From contig JAKCOZ010000011.1 of NCBI GenBank assembly GCA_022605955.1, positions 8,561,990 through 8,625,989 on the forward strand: 64,000 nucleotides of DNA. The letters are read 5' to 3'. The first letter of the stretch is position 1. Every line of letters begins with the position of its first letter. The notes under the pieces were generated by a model. It was not told the DNA's origin, ran no database searches, and saw only the letters and a program-made list of their open reading frames with translations. The position numbers and the translations under genes are program-made. The DNA comes from Rallus limicola. Its lineage: Eukaryota > Chordata > Aves > Gruiformes > Rallidae. This document shows positions 11,421 to 23,629 of this stretch, one piece after another.

Positions 11421-12184
11421 AGGAACTGAACTGAGACCAAACTCATTACCCAAATGGTTGCCTATCAACCATGAAATGGCAACAGCCTATTGTTGATTCA
11501 GTTCAGATCTGGGGCTAATGATTTGGGGATAAAGAGTTATCAATCTTATGATGAGTTCATTGAGCCACTCTTAGTCTTGTGTGTGTGAGGAAAAAACCCC
11601 AACTATTTCTGTTTCTAATACAAAGCGGGGGAAGACATTTTCTACAGCTGATTTGGTATCCACCCTTTTTTCCCTGACTAACGCTGAATGCCAGGAGCCA
11701 GGACCTGTTTCCTACCTGCATGCCCACACGCTTACCGTGGTTACAACTCTGAAGCCCCTTTTCCAAGTGTTAGAAAATGTCTGCACATATGCGAAGCAAA
11801 GAGTTATTAATTCTTCACAGCTTCAGCTTCGCTATTTTAAAGCTCACACCAGCTTCAAGCTTGGGCATGCTGATGGCAAATGAGAGTTACATTTCTAATT
11901 ATCTTCCTTCCTTACCAAAATAAATAAAATTTACAGATTTGAGGCTATGTATGCACAAAAAAGATACTGCTATTAAGAGACAGGAAGGCTGTGCTAGAAC
12001 ACCCCTAAGGCAAACGAAACAATTCCTTTCTCAGCCCCCTCTCCTGCTTCCAAAGACCTTCCCATTTATAGCCTGTCACTTACAGACACACTTCCAGCAT
12101 TTAAAAATACTCCCCGTGTTTGTGGAACCATTTTCCAGAACAAAACGTTATCATTCATCAGGAGCAGAGCTGTTTGCAGTGTGA

Positions 12185-12370
12185 ACAATTCGCTTTCGTT
12201 AAGTACCATATGGCCGCCCGTAGGAAAATGCCAACATGTTTCAACTCTACAGCTGGGCCACGGTTCCTTTATTCATCGTGCAGATGGTTGTAATTGACAC
12301 CACTACTAAAACAGGTCTCGAGCACTTCTGTAGGATCATTAGAGTAATTAGTTATTAAATACAGTTACCA
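12185..12370. promoter_or_regulatory. Candidate conserved non-coding element
   Basis: CpG dinucleotides are retained (TTCGCTTTCGTT, CATATGGCCGCCCGTAGG, ATCGTGCAG, TCTCGAGC) in an otherwise CpG-poor, AT-rich setting. The patch ends in GAGTAATTAGTTATTAAAT, a run of TAAT cores. Retained CpGs beside homeodomain sites suggest selection. Not verifiable without alignment. Confidence 0.28.
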
Positions 12371-13539
12371 TTTTTAGAAAGAAGGTTTTAAGGCTTGGCA
12401 TGTAAAATGCAATATTTTGCTATAATGAAATAGACAGGCTAAATGTTACGGGGAGGGGTAATGCCTGTGCGATCCTTTTTAGTATTTTATCAGAGAGGCT
12501 ATGGAAATCGCTAGAGCAAAGCGAAGCACACAAAATTATTCACTAAGGAAATCAGCTGAAACCAGGAGTATTCTTAAATAACCTCCCAGCGCAACTGCAT
12601 GCTGAAACTTTGGCAGAAAACAAATTCAAAATTCCAGTGGAATCACCAAATTTCAAGCCTGACTCCAACGTTAGAAGTGGAATGTTAGCAATTTTGTTAA
12701 GCCAGAAAAGATGGCTGTCGATCCCATACACTTGATACTCCGACACACGTATTTTCCGGGTTAAAATCCCAACATGTGGGTTCTTTCCTGCAAATGCAGA
12801 GCCATATTACTGCATGTTATTACAGGGGTTCTGCTCAGCTCTGAATTTCAGGTCAGATATAGCAGGGTTCCAACGTGGGATGTGCAGCAAGACAAACTGG
12901 CTGAAGTACCTGTTACTCATAGAGCAGCAAAAAACCCTCCTGGTAATAAAACAGGGGTTTGCCACTGAATAAAATGTCCAGGGAAAGCGTTACGGTAAAG
13001 CTTAGTGTGAAATGCCACTGTTAAGAGTCACAAAGTCACATCTGTAAACTCTGAACTCCATCAAGGAGACATTCAGCTTTTAACAGCAGAATTATACATG
13101 GCTTCTGAGTGCTGGTCTTCAGAAATGAGAGGAGTCAGAGCAAGCAGGCTGGAACAGCAAAACTATTACTGGAAATTGTAGTAGTTTCTTCTCCAACAAA
13201 ACTTCAAGTTTTTCATTACAAACCGAGTCCTTGGTGTTCCAGACTATTTTCATCGCAGCCGTAAATCTGGTAAAGATTATTAGACATAAAATAATATTTT
13301 CTTTCATGGCTGATGAAAATAATCTAGCATTGAGGTACCCAACAGCAGTCTCTACAAGAGATACTGAAGAATAACACTGACGAATAATGGTATAAACCTC
13401 CTCTGAATAGAACTGGGTTAGAAATCAGAAAATGATTTCTAAGGACGAGAAAGGAGAAGAGTGGAATAGATTTCTGAGTGCGGTTTTAAGCTAAAGGGTT
13501 TCACAAGGGAGCACAGCAAGTTTCTGACAATGCTGGTAT

Positions 13540-14060
13540 CTCTTAGCTGGGACTCGGAGACTTAGGAGCTCTCCTTGCATCGCGTGTTCCAATGTACTTC
13601 ACTTCTCAAATTCGATTCAGTTAAAGTACGTTACATACAACTTTAATAATGACTATCAGAAAGCCTTTATATAGCGTGGCAGCCATTAAAGCCATTTACA
13701 AAGAAAAATAGATGCCATTAAAGTGAAGTTATTTATCTCAGGTGGCTGCTGTTGTGTGCTTACAGCTGAATCGGTTTTTATGAGTGTTTTTCAGATGAGC
13801 TGTTGAGCCGAGATCCTGAACACTTCGGTCAGGCTGATGGCAATTATCTCGGGAGCAGCGGCATTCACCCCAGCTACCCCAGCCAAATTTCCCTTCTGGT
13901 GATAACTTCCCATCCAACTTTTTTCCTCACTCAGAGTTTTAATTAAAGGTGGGGTTTCTGTGGTGCAGGGGTGCTGCCCCAGGGACAGCCACGCCACTCC
14001 TCGATGCGACCTGCAAGTCCCACGTGTTCGGCTGCTGAGTAAAATGACTGCCACCTATCC
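13540..14060. promoter_or_regulatory. CpG-retaining candidate regulatory element
   Basis: CpGs are spread across about 500 bases (CATCGCGTG, ATTCGATTC, TACGTTAC, AGCCGAGATC, TCTCGGGAGCAGCGGC, CCTCGATGCGACC, CACGTGTTCGGC). This is more than in the flanks, though far short of a CpG island. Includes GCCATTAAAGCC and GATGCCATTAAAGTG repeats of a CCATTAAAG core (13683-13722) and an E-box CACGTG. An 87-codon minus-strand frame (13791-14054) has no known domain. Confidence 0.3.
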
Positions 14061-15737
14061 CATTTAGATAGTTTGTGCCAATTTTTCTCAGAGTTATACA
14101 TTCACTTATTAAAAATTGCTAATTTCTTATGTCTTTGCATAAAAAGGGCTTTTAAATGTAGATTTTCAGCTTTGCATATTAAACTTTGTTAGCAAGTCTC
14201 AATTCCCCAAGCAGAAAATTATGGCAGGATTTTTAGCATAAACACATATTTCTCACACGCAGGAGCTGAATTGCCTAATCTATGAAGTATCAGTTCTGGG
14301 TATTCTCATATTTACTTGGAAGTTATTATGTATTTTTCAAAGTTTCTAGCAACTTTCTATCAAATAGATCTCAAGAGCTTATATGGTTATGATAATCAAC
14401 ATTAAATCGAGCTGTCGTAGTGGGAGAATTCGAATATTCAAGCCACCCTTTCTTCCCTTAGAAGAGGCTAGGGAAATCCATCCAAGGGGTTATCATAAAT
14501 CGCCAACTGAGCATCAGATTGCTATGCAATGCCACAGTTATGAGGTTGAATAAAATCCTGCAGTATATAGGAAAAGCGTAGAGAATTAGTAAAGCCACTG
14601 CTACTATCTCTGCTTTAAAACAGAGAAATCGAGTCAAAAAGTATTCACTAAATAAAACCTGCAAATGCACTGAAAACTTGCTGGATAAATGAGAGACTTC
14701 AGAAATGCAATCTATCTTCTCCAGAAGGATGCTGACAGGGGAGTTGATCCCCGTCTGTAAAGACAGGCCTGCAATCTAACATAAGAAATTCAAGAAGAAA
14801 TTCAATGGGAAGACAAAACCAAAATTAAAATGAAGACAGAAATGGTTAACACACATTAAATACTGGCTGATTTCATGTAGTAATTAATCACTGGGAAAAA
14901 AAAACCCGTAAGGATGGTGTGGATTTTTGATCACTCAGAATTTGTAAACCAGACAAGTTAACGTCCTAAAAGATCTGCTGTAGCTCAGACAGAAATTAAG
15001 GGTTTGAGGCAGAGATTACCAGGAAAGTACATTAGACTTTCTAATCATTATGAAGTTGATTAGGTTTGTGCTTTGGGATTTGGATCAGGCCCTCAAAAAT
15101 TGATTGTGAGGCATTTTGTTGTTATTGGGGTTTTGGGGTTGGGTTTTCTTTTAGGTCTTTATTATTCCTATTGGGAAGTTAATGCAGATACGTGCCAAAA
15201 TGCTGCTTTCAAATCCTATTTCCCATTTCTAGTCTGAACTTTGCTCATGATACAATTATACCCATTTGCGTGCTGCTAACACAGGCTCAATTCGGTGGAA
15301 AAATAGCTAAGATAAAAAGCAAACCAGGTTGCAAGCTGGAACTTGAATGGTTTATTGAAGGATGGAGATATACCAGCACTGACTGGCTGCAGTGACCTGA
15401 GAGCCCTGCCCAGAGCCTGGGAATTCTTCATGGAGAATTTCAGTATCTCTTTGCTCTCCTAAATTTATGTCTACACTATTAGACACAAAACAGCAAGGTG
15501 GATTCACCTACACATCTTCAGGTTGTTGAGGTGTAAGTGACAATAAGTTTGCCTGCAGAATGGTACTCAGACCATGGAGGAGGAGATTAGAAGGGGAAGG
15601 AAAAAGATTGTGTCTCAAGCAAGCAAGTTCAGGAAACAATAGAGCAGGAGCTCAAATTTAGACCCCTGTTATCTGAAGACGGAGGTTTAGTATTCTGGCA
15701 TTAGTAATTTCAAATTCAATGTCTAATTGACTTCAAA

Positions 15738-16376
15738 GAATCACAGAATCACCTGGGTTGGAAGTGGAAGAAACCCTTTAGATCATTGAGTCCAACAACA
15801 GCCTAACCCTGACTAGTCTACCTCTAGACCATGTCCTTAAGCACTTCATCTACATACCTTTTAAGTATCTCCAGGGATGGTGACTCCACCACCTCCCTGG
15901 GCAGCCTGTTCAATGCCTGACAAGACTTTGAGTAAAGAAATTCTTCCTGATATCTAACCTAAATCTCCCCTGGTGCAATATCAAGCCATTCCCTCTCATC
16001 ACCTGTCACCCAAGATAAGAGATCAACCCTGACACCCCTGCAGCCCTAGTTGTAGGGCTGCGATAAGGTCTCCCCTCAGCCTCCTTTTCTCGAGACTAAA
16101 AAGACCCAGCTTCCCCAGCTGTTCCTCACAGGACTTGTGCTCCAGACCCTTCACCAGCTTCATCGCTCTTCGCTGGACACACACCAACATCCCAATGTCC
16201 TTCTTGTAGTGAGAGGCACAAAGCTGGAAGCAGCACTTGAGTTGCGGCCTCACCAGAGCTGAGTACAATGGAACTATCACTTCCCTACTCCTGCTGGTCA
16301 CACTGTTCCTGATACAGGCCAGGATGCTGTTGTCCTTCTTGGCCACCTGGGCACACTGCTGGCTCATGTTCAGCTG
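15738..16376 (-). mobile_element. CR1 LINE, 5'-truncated copy with ORF2 remnant
   Basis: The complemented tail GAATCACAGAATCACC, CTGGGTTGGAAG and AGATCATTGAGTCCAAC are followed by the C-terminal ORF2 region. The minus-strand frame at 16023-16406 reads [54 protein letters not shown] and [12 protein letters not shown], all ordered as in CR1 ORF2. That gives a clean, fairly young-looking 100-codon stretch, but the region 3' of it has indels. Homology ends at CTCATGTTCAGCTGACTT, the 5' truncation point. Confidence 0.96.
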
Positions 16377-19300
16377 ACTTAGTTCATGAACTTCCAGGCA
16401 ACGCAACCTTCTAATTCAGTGCTGGTGCGAACAAGGTTTGAAATCTAGGGGAATGAAAGAGTTAACACAAAAAAAACCCCAACTTAAAAAAAATAAAATA
16501 TAGAAATATATATAGTACCATTATGGCCCCTTTATAATGTCAGAAGGAAGTTGTTAGGCTGTCATTCCACAGATGTTCATCCACACATATACAAGAACAC
16601 AAACAAATCTCATGGGATCCCTAACTTCATGTGTGGCATACATAAATGTTAAAATTCTTCCATCATCACACATTTCCCCTTCCTCCTGCTGCGATAACAA
16701 CACAGGGAATAAAAGCATGGCACTTCCAAAAAAAAAACCCCCCCAAAACCAAAAAGCAAAAAACCAAGATTAATCGAGCTCAGGAAACATGGACTAAGCC
16801 TGTGAAAAACCCCTGTGAAAACACAGTACCATCCGGGAACTGCACAAAACTGCCGCCGAAATTACAGAGGAAAAAACATACTAGCTTATATTGGTTACAG
16901 CAATTATTCTTAAATACTACAGGTCTGTGGATTCACATCTGTTCTGCTGGATTTTTCTTTGTGTTTAAAAGGAGAGAATAGCAACAATTTTACTGTATAA
17001 TTATCTTCTTTCCCTTCAACAAATGTTGATTTTTTTAATTGCAGGTAAAAAGACAAAGCTCAGCCATTTAGGCAAAATAGCTTAGAATTAATTTCCTATT
17101 TTAAAACACTACCAAACAGTAATAAGCTTCTCTGCAAAAGTTTCCAGAGACTAACATATCTTTGTCTGCGCTGCAATACCTCAAAGATCATCAGCGAAAG
17201 AAGATGTTTCATGTGGTACTCAGGACACAAGTGACAGAATTAAGGAGAGTTTCTAATCAGGAAAAGTTTGAAAGGATTTTTCTTTTGGTACTCTTTAATG
17301 TAGAAAATCAGGGAGGAAAGTTGGAAATGATGTCTCCCCATTTGGCTATTTCGTCAAGTTGTATGGCTGCTCCCAAGAGCAGACTGCAAGAGTAAGTCCT
17401 CAAATGACTTCAGGTACCCTGGTGTAAAACCCACTATTTCTAGATAGCAAAAGAAGCTCTTGTGAAAAAAAAGCTGTGTATGGAAAAAAATTACCTGTAG
17501 AAAGGTCCAAAGAAAAGACTGTAACACTACAGTTGACTGGGAAACGAGAAATGCATGTTTGTGAGGAAAAATCTCCATTGCCTGGGACCAAAAAACAGCT
17601 GAACCCCAAACCTGGTTGCTTCTTTGGTTTACATATTCCCAGCACGTTGCTGCATGTCATTTTGATCTGGGACAAAGTTTGCACCACCTGTCCTTTGGAG
17701 TTTAACCTCAAACCCTGTAGCAATTGGGACTGTATGAGTAACTGGGCTGAAAAACAAAATTGGTGTCTGACCAAAATTAAACATAAACACAAAGAAAGAA
17801 AGAAAAAAGGTTTCTTTTTTAGAAGACAATACTTGGTTTAGGCTCTGTTTTGGTAAAAACAGAGATGCTCCTAGAAAACTGCTGCCCTTTCTCAGGTTTT
17901 CTCTTTGGACACATCTCTGCCCGTGCAAAGCAGGGACAACAGCCAGTGGTACCAACAGCCCCAAACCTCAGGCGAAGTCCTTCATTTGCTCCAGCCCTAA
18001 ACACACAGCAACACCTCATGGAAAGTGGAACAGCTTTACAGGCAGAGACTGACAGAGGCTGTCTGGTGCTCGCAGTGCTCTGCCAAAAGGCGTGAAATCT
18101 CTCTTCACATCCCATCACAGACCCCCACGGAGCAACCACCTCCGTCTGGCCGCAATCTTTTTTTATGAATGGCACTGGAACTGCCTTTTTGTCAGAGATT
18201 TCACACAACCCAATGGTGTGGACTGTATCTACATCAGTTTCTACCGGCACAAGGCCGGGCAAGGAGACATCAGTGTGCTCTGCCGCATGAAAGTCGGATT
18301 TGTAACCTCCCTCCTTGCAGCAAGAGCGTGGAGATGTGAACTCAGCATACCCTCACAGCAGGTGGAAAAGCTGAACAGCCACCAGCCCAAAATCTCTAAC
18401 AAAAGCTAATAAAGCTTGGAGAAACTCTGATGTAGGGCTGGCACTGTTGTCCATGCTTTTGTCTAAGGGAATGTAATAGTCTTCTGGACCAAGATGCTCA
18501 GCGTCACCAAGAGATGGCTGAATTTTACTTGGTGAGAGATCGGACTACCGAGGAGCAAGTCCTTTCATAGTGACTTGAAACGCTGAGCTAGGCTTGAGCA
18601 AAAGCAGTGTTTGTTTTCATGTCTTGTGATAAAAGACCTACTGGTCCATGTCAAACCTCCAAAATTAGTAAAAATGAAAAAAGAACCCCCAAGAAAAAGG
18701 GCATTAGAAACAGCAGTCCTACAATATTGCCTGAAGCTATCTAGAAGTTACAATTGTAGCTAATCAAGGACTGCAAACAAATTTCTCCTTAATAAGAAAG
18801 ATGAGCTCAAGAGAGCTAAAAATAATGCTCAGATATTTTAAATTCAAATTTTCACTTTAAAAGGCCATTACTGGAAGACAGCACCACAAGGACCGGAGAA
18901 AAATCTTCACACAGTCTAATGACTTGATGAATCTTTTAACAAGTGACCAAGTCTACTGTTTGCTAGAAATTAAATCTTCCTCTTAATATTTAGCTTTTCT
19001 GGGAGCAGCAGAGATAAGACTGAAAACATCAATATTAAAAAAAAAATTAAAAAGGCAAAAAAATATCTGGGAAACATGAGTAAGAGAAAAACTACTGGAT
19101 AGTTCACCACTTTTAATTCACAGTGAAGTATTTATAGATGCTAAGGGTCACTGGTAGTCTCACTAGTAAACAACAGCAGCTGGTTGAAATTGTACCTCTA
19201 GAATTTCATTCATTTTACTGCTGACAAATAAACTCTGGGAATCAATGCCAATGTAATATAGTGTCTGCACAGAAACATTAAAAAATCCCACTGGTTTAAA

Positions 19301-20674
19301 GAAAAAAAACAACCCCAAAGCTCAGGAATTAGAAAGGGAAGATGCCAATAAGAGCAGATCCGACCCCATCCATGTCACCTGGATTTAACTCCTTCTGTAT
19401 TTGAAGGCCTTCTGACAGCCAGTGTTCTGCCTCGCAATTGTTTTGTCTTTTCAAAGCAGTCACAAAAAATGTATGTTTCCACCTCTATTATTTGTACAAG
19501 AATTAAACTACCAACACTGCTGACTGTTCCCTCCTTGCTTACTCACCGGAATCTCCTTATAACCCACGCTCATGACCTCACTGTCTCCCTCATACCCAAA
19601 TTAGCTGCAAGACGTTATCTGATAGGGAATCTCACGTTTCATTATTTAATAGCTTTGCGTTCCTCAGCCACTCCAGCCCCTCTCCATAAGGCCCCAACAG
19701 CGGCGATACAGTCTCTTCTGGAAGCACTCAGCCTCTTGGCAGTGATAAAACCACCCTGTAAAGCACATCTGAAGTACAAATATGGGACCACCGAGGCCAG
19801 TGGCTGCCATCAATGCCATGCATACTGCTAAAGCATGTGGAGACAGAGGGCTAATAAATATGGGATGCCTTACTCTGATGTCAATGTTCATGGGGGTTTC
19901 TAAAAATGACCTGGAGCTTAAAGCACTTGTTCTCAGATGCAGGAGAACAATAACCATTGGAGCGTCCCTCTCCAGTATAATTTTCTTGGAAGAGTTTGGT
20001 TTTTTATATGCGTGTGTGTATATGACACAAAACAAAAAAGAAATAAAAGTAGTCATTTATACAGCTTGAATCAGTTGTTAGAAAGCAGAAGACTCCTTTG
20101 TGTGGCTGTATCACCACATCTGTGAGAAGAAGCCAGTGTGAGCCTGACCACCACTTAGATCTTCACTCAGCTCGGGGAAATCTGATCCAGCAATTTGGCT
20201 TTGCCTGAGCTCATCACATGAGGTTTTCTTCTCAAAGCAGCTTCCCCGCATCAAATCACAGCACTTCATGGCAGGACAGCATCCATCTGTAAGATGCTGA
20301 GCAAATGGATATTTTCTTTCACACGGAAAGAAATGTGTATGTGATAAACAGTATGTGAATAAAGGTCAGATGCCAGGTATCGTTTGCAGTCTTCAAGCTG
20401 TGAAATCTTGCAGAGCACTGAGAAGGTTTCCTGGGATGTCCAGACAAACCCATCCTGTACCACTGGTTTGAGGCTGCCACACGTGCTTTGGCAGGAGGCA
20501 GAGCGCTGCTGGAAAACTTGACACCAGGAAAATCTCCTGAGTAATCGGCACAACGCCATGGTGCCACATGTGCCTCAGCAGTAGTGATCTATCTGCATCA
20601 TTCCCAGCAGTGTAAGGAGCAATGATGTCCCAACTTTTGCTTTTATAGGCATCACCTTCTGGAAGTCTGGCATT
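16377..20674. other. 4.3-kb unique sequence, no gene seen
   Basis: No dispersed repeat recognised. A10-C8 and similar A-run/C-run junctions occur at 16469-16480 and 16728-16744. Overlapping open frames of 120-147 codons on both strands at 17400-18410 have no recognisable domain, and none shows a convincing splice-bounded exon. An unusual double-strand open region at 19490-20060 is listed separately. Confidence 0.5.
19490..20060. promoter_or_regulatory. Candidate conserved element with long frames on both strands
   Basis: A minus-strand frame of 130 codons (19664-20056) lies opposite plus-strand frames of 120 and 95 codons. None resembles a protein family. The DNA contains GACGTTATCTGATAGG (GATA-like), TTATTTAATAGC and GCTAATAAATATGGG (MEF2/TATA-like). 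Conserved non-coding DNA or chance openness explains it at least as well as coding does. Confidence 0.22.
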
Positions 20675-21026
20675 GAATCATAGAATCATCAAGGTTGGAA
20701 AAGACCTTCAAGATCAAGTCCAACCATCAGCTCTACACCACTGTAACCTCTAAACCATCTTCCGAAGCACCACATCCACCCATTTTTTTAACAGCTCCAG
20801 GGATGGAAACTCCACCCACCCAGGTAGCCTGTTCCAATGCTTCACCACTCTTTCAGTGAAGAAAGTTTTCCTAATATCCAATCTTAACCTCCCCTGGTGC
20901 AACTTGAGGCCTTGTCCTGTTACTAGTTATTAGGGAAAAGAGGACAACATCCATTACAATAAGAGTCATAAGGTCGCCCATCAGCCTCTCTTCTCCAGGC
21001 TGAACAGCCACAGCCCCCTCTCATGG
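20675..21026 (-). mobile_element. CR1 LINE 3' fragment (5'-truncated)
   Basis: The complemented tail GAATCATAGAATCATC and AAGGTTGGAAAAGACC lead into the CTCCAGGGATGG, AGGTAGCCTGTTCCAATG, TTTCAGTGAAGAAAGTTTTC and TTCTCCAGGCTGAACAGCC blocks in the expected order. It ends in the FSLEK region of ORF2, about 350 bases from the tail. No open frame survives. Confidence 0.95.
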
Positions 21027-22190
21027 AAGCCACCTTTCGGCCATTGAACTTTTCTTCTTACTTTCCCTTTATGCTGCCCTTCCCAGAGCTTACACCTGGA
21101 GATACAACTTCAAGATCTGGCAGCCCACAAACTCACAGTGGGTTCTGTCCAAGAAAGAGGGTGCAAATAAACTGGTTTCACAGGTTTCCACATGGGGCAG
21201 GAGACAGATGTGTTTGGTCTATGCAATTCAGACCGTTCCTATAGCCTTTCTCTTGGAAAAATCTGGTCAAGAGCAGGCAGGGCATGACACCGGTGCTGCC
21301 AGGCTCTCCATGGCCACAGCACTGCAATCCCCCAGGGAAAGGACAGTGGGAACAGCAATGGACCACTCTATCCCATACAGGCACCAGCTGCCCCACAAAC
21401 ACCGTCCTCTCTGCTGAGAGCCAGAAAGGGTCCAGCTTGTGCCAAACAAAGCTTGGGGCTTCCCTTTATTCCCACATGGCAAGAGCCCTGTCACAACAGG
21501 CTCTGGGTGCAGGCAAACAGCAGTGAGCTTAAAGGCTGCACAGCTGTGCTGCAGCCATATGGTGACCAGTCCCCACCGCAGAACAGGCGGCAGGACTGGA
21601 CGGGTGCAGAGAGAACCAGCGTCACGCTGCAGATTATTCCCTGGCTTTCAGGATTTTAGGCCACTAGACCACACTGCGTGTGGTATTACTAAGCTTCTCC
21701 TGAGCTGACCCTGGGTCAGAGGATGCATCGGCTTCTCAGCCATCCCAGCGGTAGGTGGCAACATTTACAGGGCAAGCACCGGCTCCACACTGCTAATACC
21801 CAGTGTGGGGCCTTACCAAAGCATCATCTACATTAAGGGACCAAGGGCAAAACCTTAAAAACCACTCTTGGGTAGCCAGGACTCAGTACTGAAACAGAGC
21901 CACTGCTGAGCAGTCGTTACCTGGCCCAAGTATTTCTCCAGCTACTTTTTGAAAGCACGTGTAAAATAAACAAGCAGGATTTAGTTCATGTGTTGGGGGT
22001 TTGCTGCTTGTGGTACCCACATGAGGTGTTGAGCTTGACGCTGTAATTTTACCTTAAATGCTTTACTGAGGCACGGGAAGAAAACCTGGGACTATATATA
22101 TTTTTTTTTCCCTGTGATGCAAGACAAACACCAACACTAATGTTATGAATTAGCCCCTCTTGAAATACAGCTGACTTGGTATGATGGTTG
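21027..22190. other. Unique sequence, no gene seen
   Basis: Somewhat more GC-rich than the surroundings, with many overlapping short frames in all phases. No repeat family or exon recognised. A TA/T-rich tract (ATATATA followed by T10) lies at about 22094-22110. Confidence 0.5.
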
Positions 22191-22320
22191 TCATAGAATC
22201 ACAGAATGATAAGGGTTGGAAAGGACCTTTAATGAGCGCCTTGTCCAATGCCTTTGCCTGGACAGGGACATCTTTCACTATACCAGGAAAGCCCCATCCA
22301 ACCTGACTGTGAACACTTTT
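22191..22320 (-). mobile_element. CR1 LINE 3' terminal fragment
   Basis: Complemented CR1 tail TCATAGAATCACAGAATGA, GGGTTGGAAAGGACC, then a diverged GACATCTTTCACTATACCAGG and CCCCATCCAACCTGACTGTG. About 130 bases of 3' UTR only. Homology fades at GAACACTTTTC. Confidence 0.9.
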
Positions 22321-22464
22321 CTCATAGCAATGGTCCTGCACAGGATCTGACATAGCTTTAGGGTCAGATGGCATATTAAATGAGACAGCACATACAAACA
22401 AGATTATCTCTGATGAGGGTTAATGAAGTGGAAAAACTTCTCAATTGCAAAACTGTTCCAACTG

Positions 22465-22522
22465 GTTGAACTTGATGGACTTGATGAACCCAACCATAAA
22501 GATTCGATTCTGTTCTGTTCCG
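22465..22522 (+). mobile_element. Possible CR1 3' tail remnant
   Basis: GGTTGAACTTGATGGACTTG ... CCCAACCATAAAGATTCGATTCTG resembles a sense CR1 terminus (TTGGACTTGATGATCTTGAGG ... CCAACC ... ATTCTATG) in which the octamers have drifted to TTCTG/TTCCG repeats. Only about 55 bases, so this could be chance. Confidence 0.4.
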
Positions 22523-23046
22523 TTCCATCCTACTCTACTCTTCCCATATTTTACTTAAAGAACTGAAGTTCCAAATGCAGATCTTCATTTCCACATCTTT
22601 CAAACCCATCACCAGTTGAATTATGTGCTACAGCTGCCTCTGGACCACGGGACAATGTATTGTGCTGCCACTGGTCCCCAGTAGGCATTCACTGTTGGGG
22701 TTCTTGTTCCTTTGCATGGAAAACAGGACACAACAGGGATGGTAAGCTACTTCCAGGACAGGCTTTGCATGTCAGAACTAGGAAAAGCTACAAAACAAAT
22801 TCTACAAAACAGACAGAGCTCAGGACAGCTCACTGCCCATCTAACCACGTGCGGGTTGGCAGCAGACTGGGGACTCGGGACCAACCAGGACAGCAGTACT
22901 GTTCACCTAGAATCTGCCTCTTCTGGTGAAAAGCAGTGCTTTATAATTGGATTTCCCCTTGTGCAATACTTCAATCTGTAGAAAAATTCAAGTATTCTCT
23001 ATTTTGCAATTCTATTATATTCACAATTCTGCCATATCCACATTAC

Positions 23047-23069
23047 TTATTTATTTGTTTATTTATTTA
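23047..23069. repeat. (TTTA)n simple repeat
   Basis: TTATTTATTTGTTTATTTAT: tetranucleotide simple sequence with one T-to-G interruption. It also reads as overlapping ATTTA pentamers on the plus strand. Confidence 0.85.
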
Positions 23070-23629
23070 CAAGGTATAGCATGTGCTGGAAGCTCTCTGG
23101 CCTGCATCCTCTCTCTGGCGAAACACCCATCACAGTCTCTGGTGCGCTTTTGCTGCCTACAGCTGAAAGGCTGTAATTCATCCCTACTTTTCTTGACCTT
23201 TCTGCCACTTTATTGCCTCTGATATTTTCCTCTCCCTTGCCTTGCGTCCCCTCCTAGGGCTGCTTTTTCAGCATCTTCTCAAAGACAGATGAGCAGGGGA
23301 CCAGAGGGGACCAAAAGCAGATCACAAGCAGCCATACAGCTCGAGTGCGGGCTCAGTGCTTCCAAATGATGAGAGTGGGGATGTCTGTAGGCACACAGAT
23401 GGGGTATGGGATGGCTCATGCGTATGCAACTCCCGGTCCGCGTGCAAAGCAGCCAGGTGTGTGCTTCAACTTACGCTAAGGAGGACTTGAGCTCAAGGAC
23501 TCTCATTTTTTATTTCCCACTGTGCCTAACCTCAGCAAGGTGAGCGCTGCCTTCTCATGTTTACAAGAGAAAAGAGACAACAGAAATACAAATGGCCACT
23601 TGTGGGATGCTTCAAAGCTACCAGACTCT

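Larger units (their letters stand above)
9204..15737. other. 6.5-kb repeat-free unique block
   Basis: No CR1, LTR or SINE is recognisable over 6.5 kb, and no exon can be supported. The block is AT-rich with several patches of denser CpG and homeodomain, POU or FOX-like sites, listed separately. Frames at 10872-11261 and 11581-11883 are open for 100-129 codons but show no domain and overlap other frames. Confidence 0.5.

Noticed and set aside
14975..15010. GTAGCTCAGACAG...GGTTTGAGGC as a tRNA-like B-box/D-arm
   Set aside because: No acceptor stem or anticodon arm can be folded around it.
15127..15143. Telomere-like GGGGTTTTGGGGTTGGG
   Set aside because: Single occurrence with only three G-runs. 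It is not the vertebrate TTAGGG repeat, nor an array.
17400..18410. Overlapping open frames of 105-147 codons on both strands
   Set aside because: No domain, no convincing splice-bounded exon structure, and antisense frames equally long.
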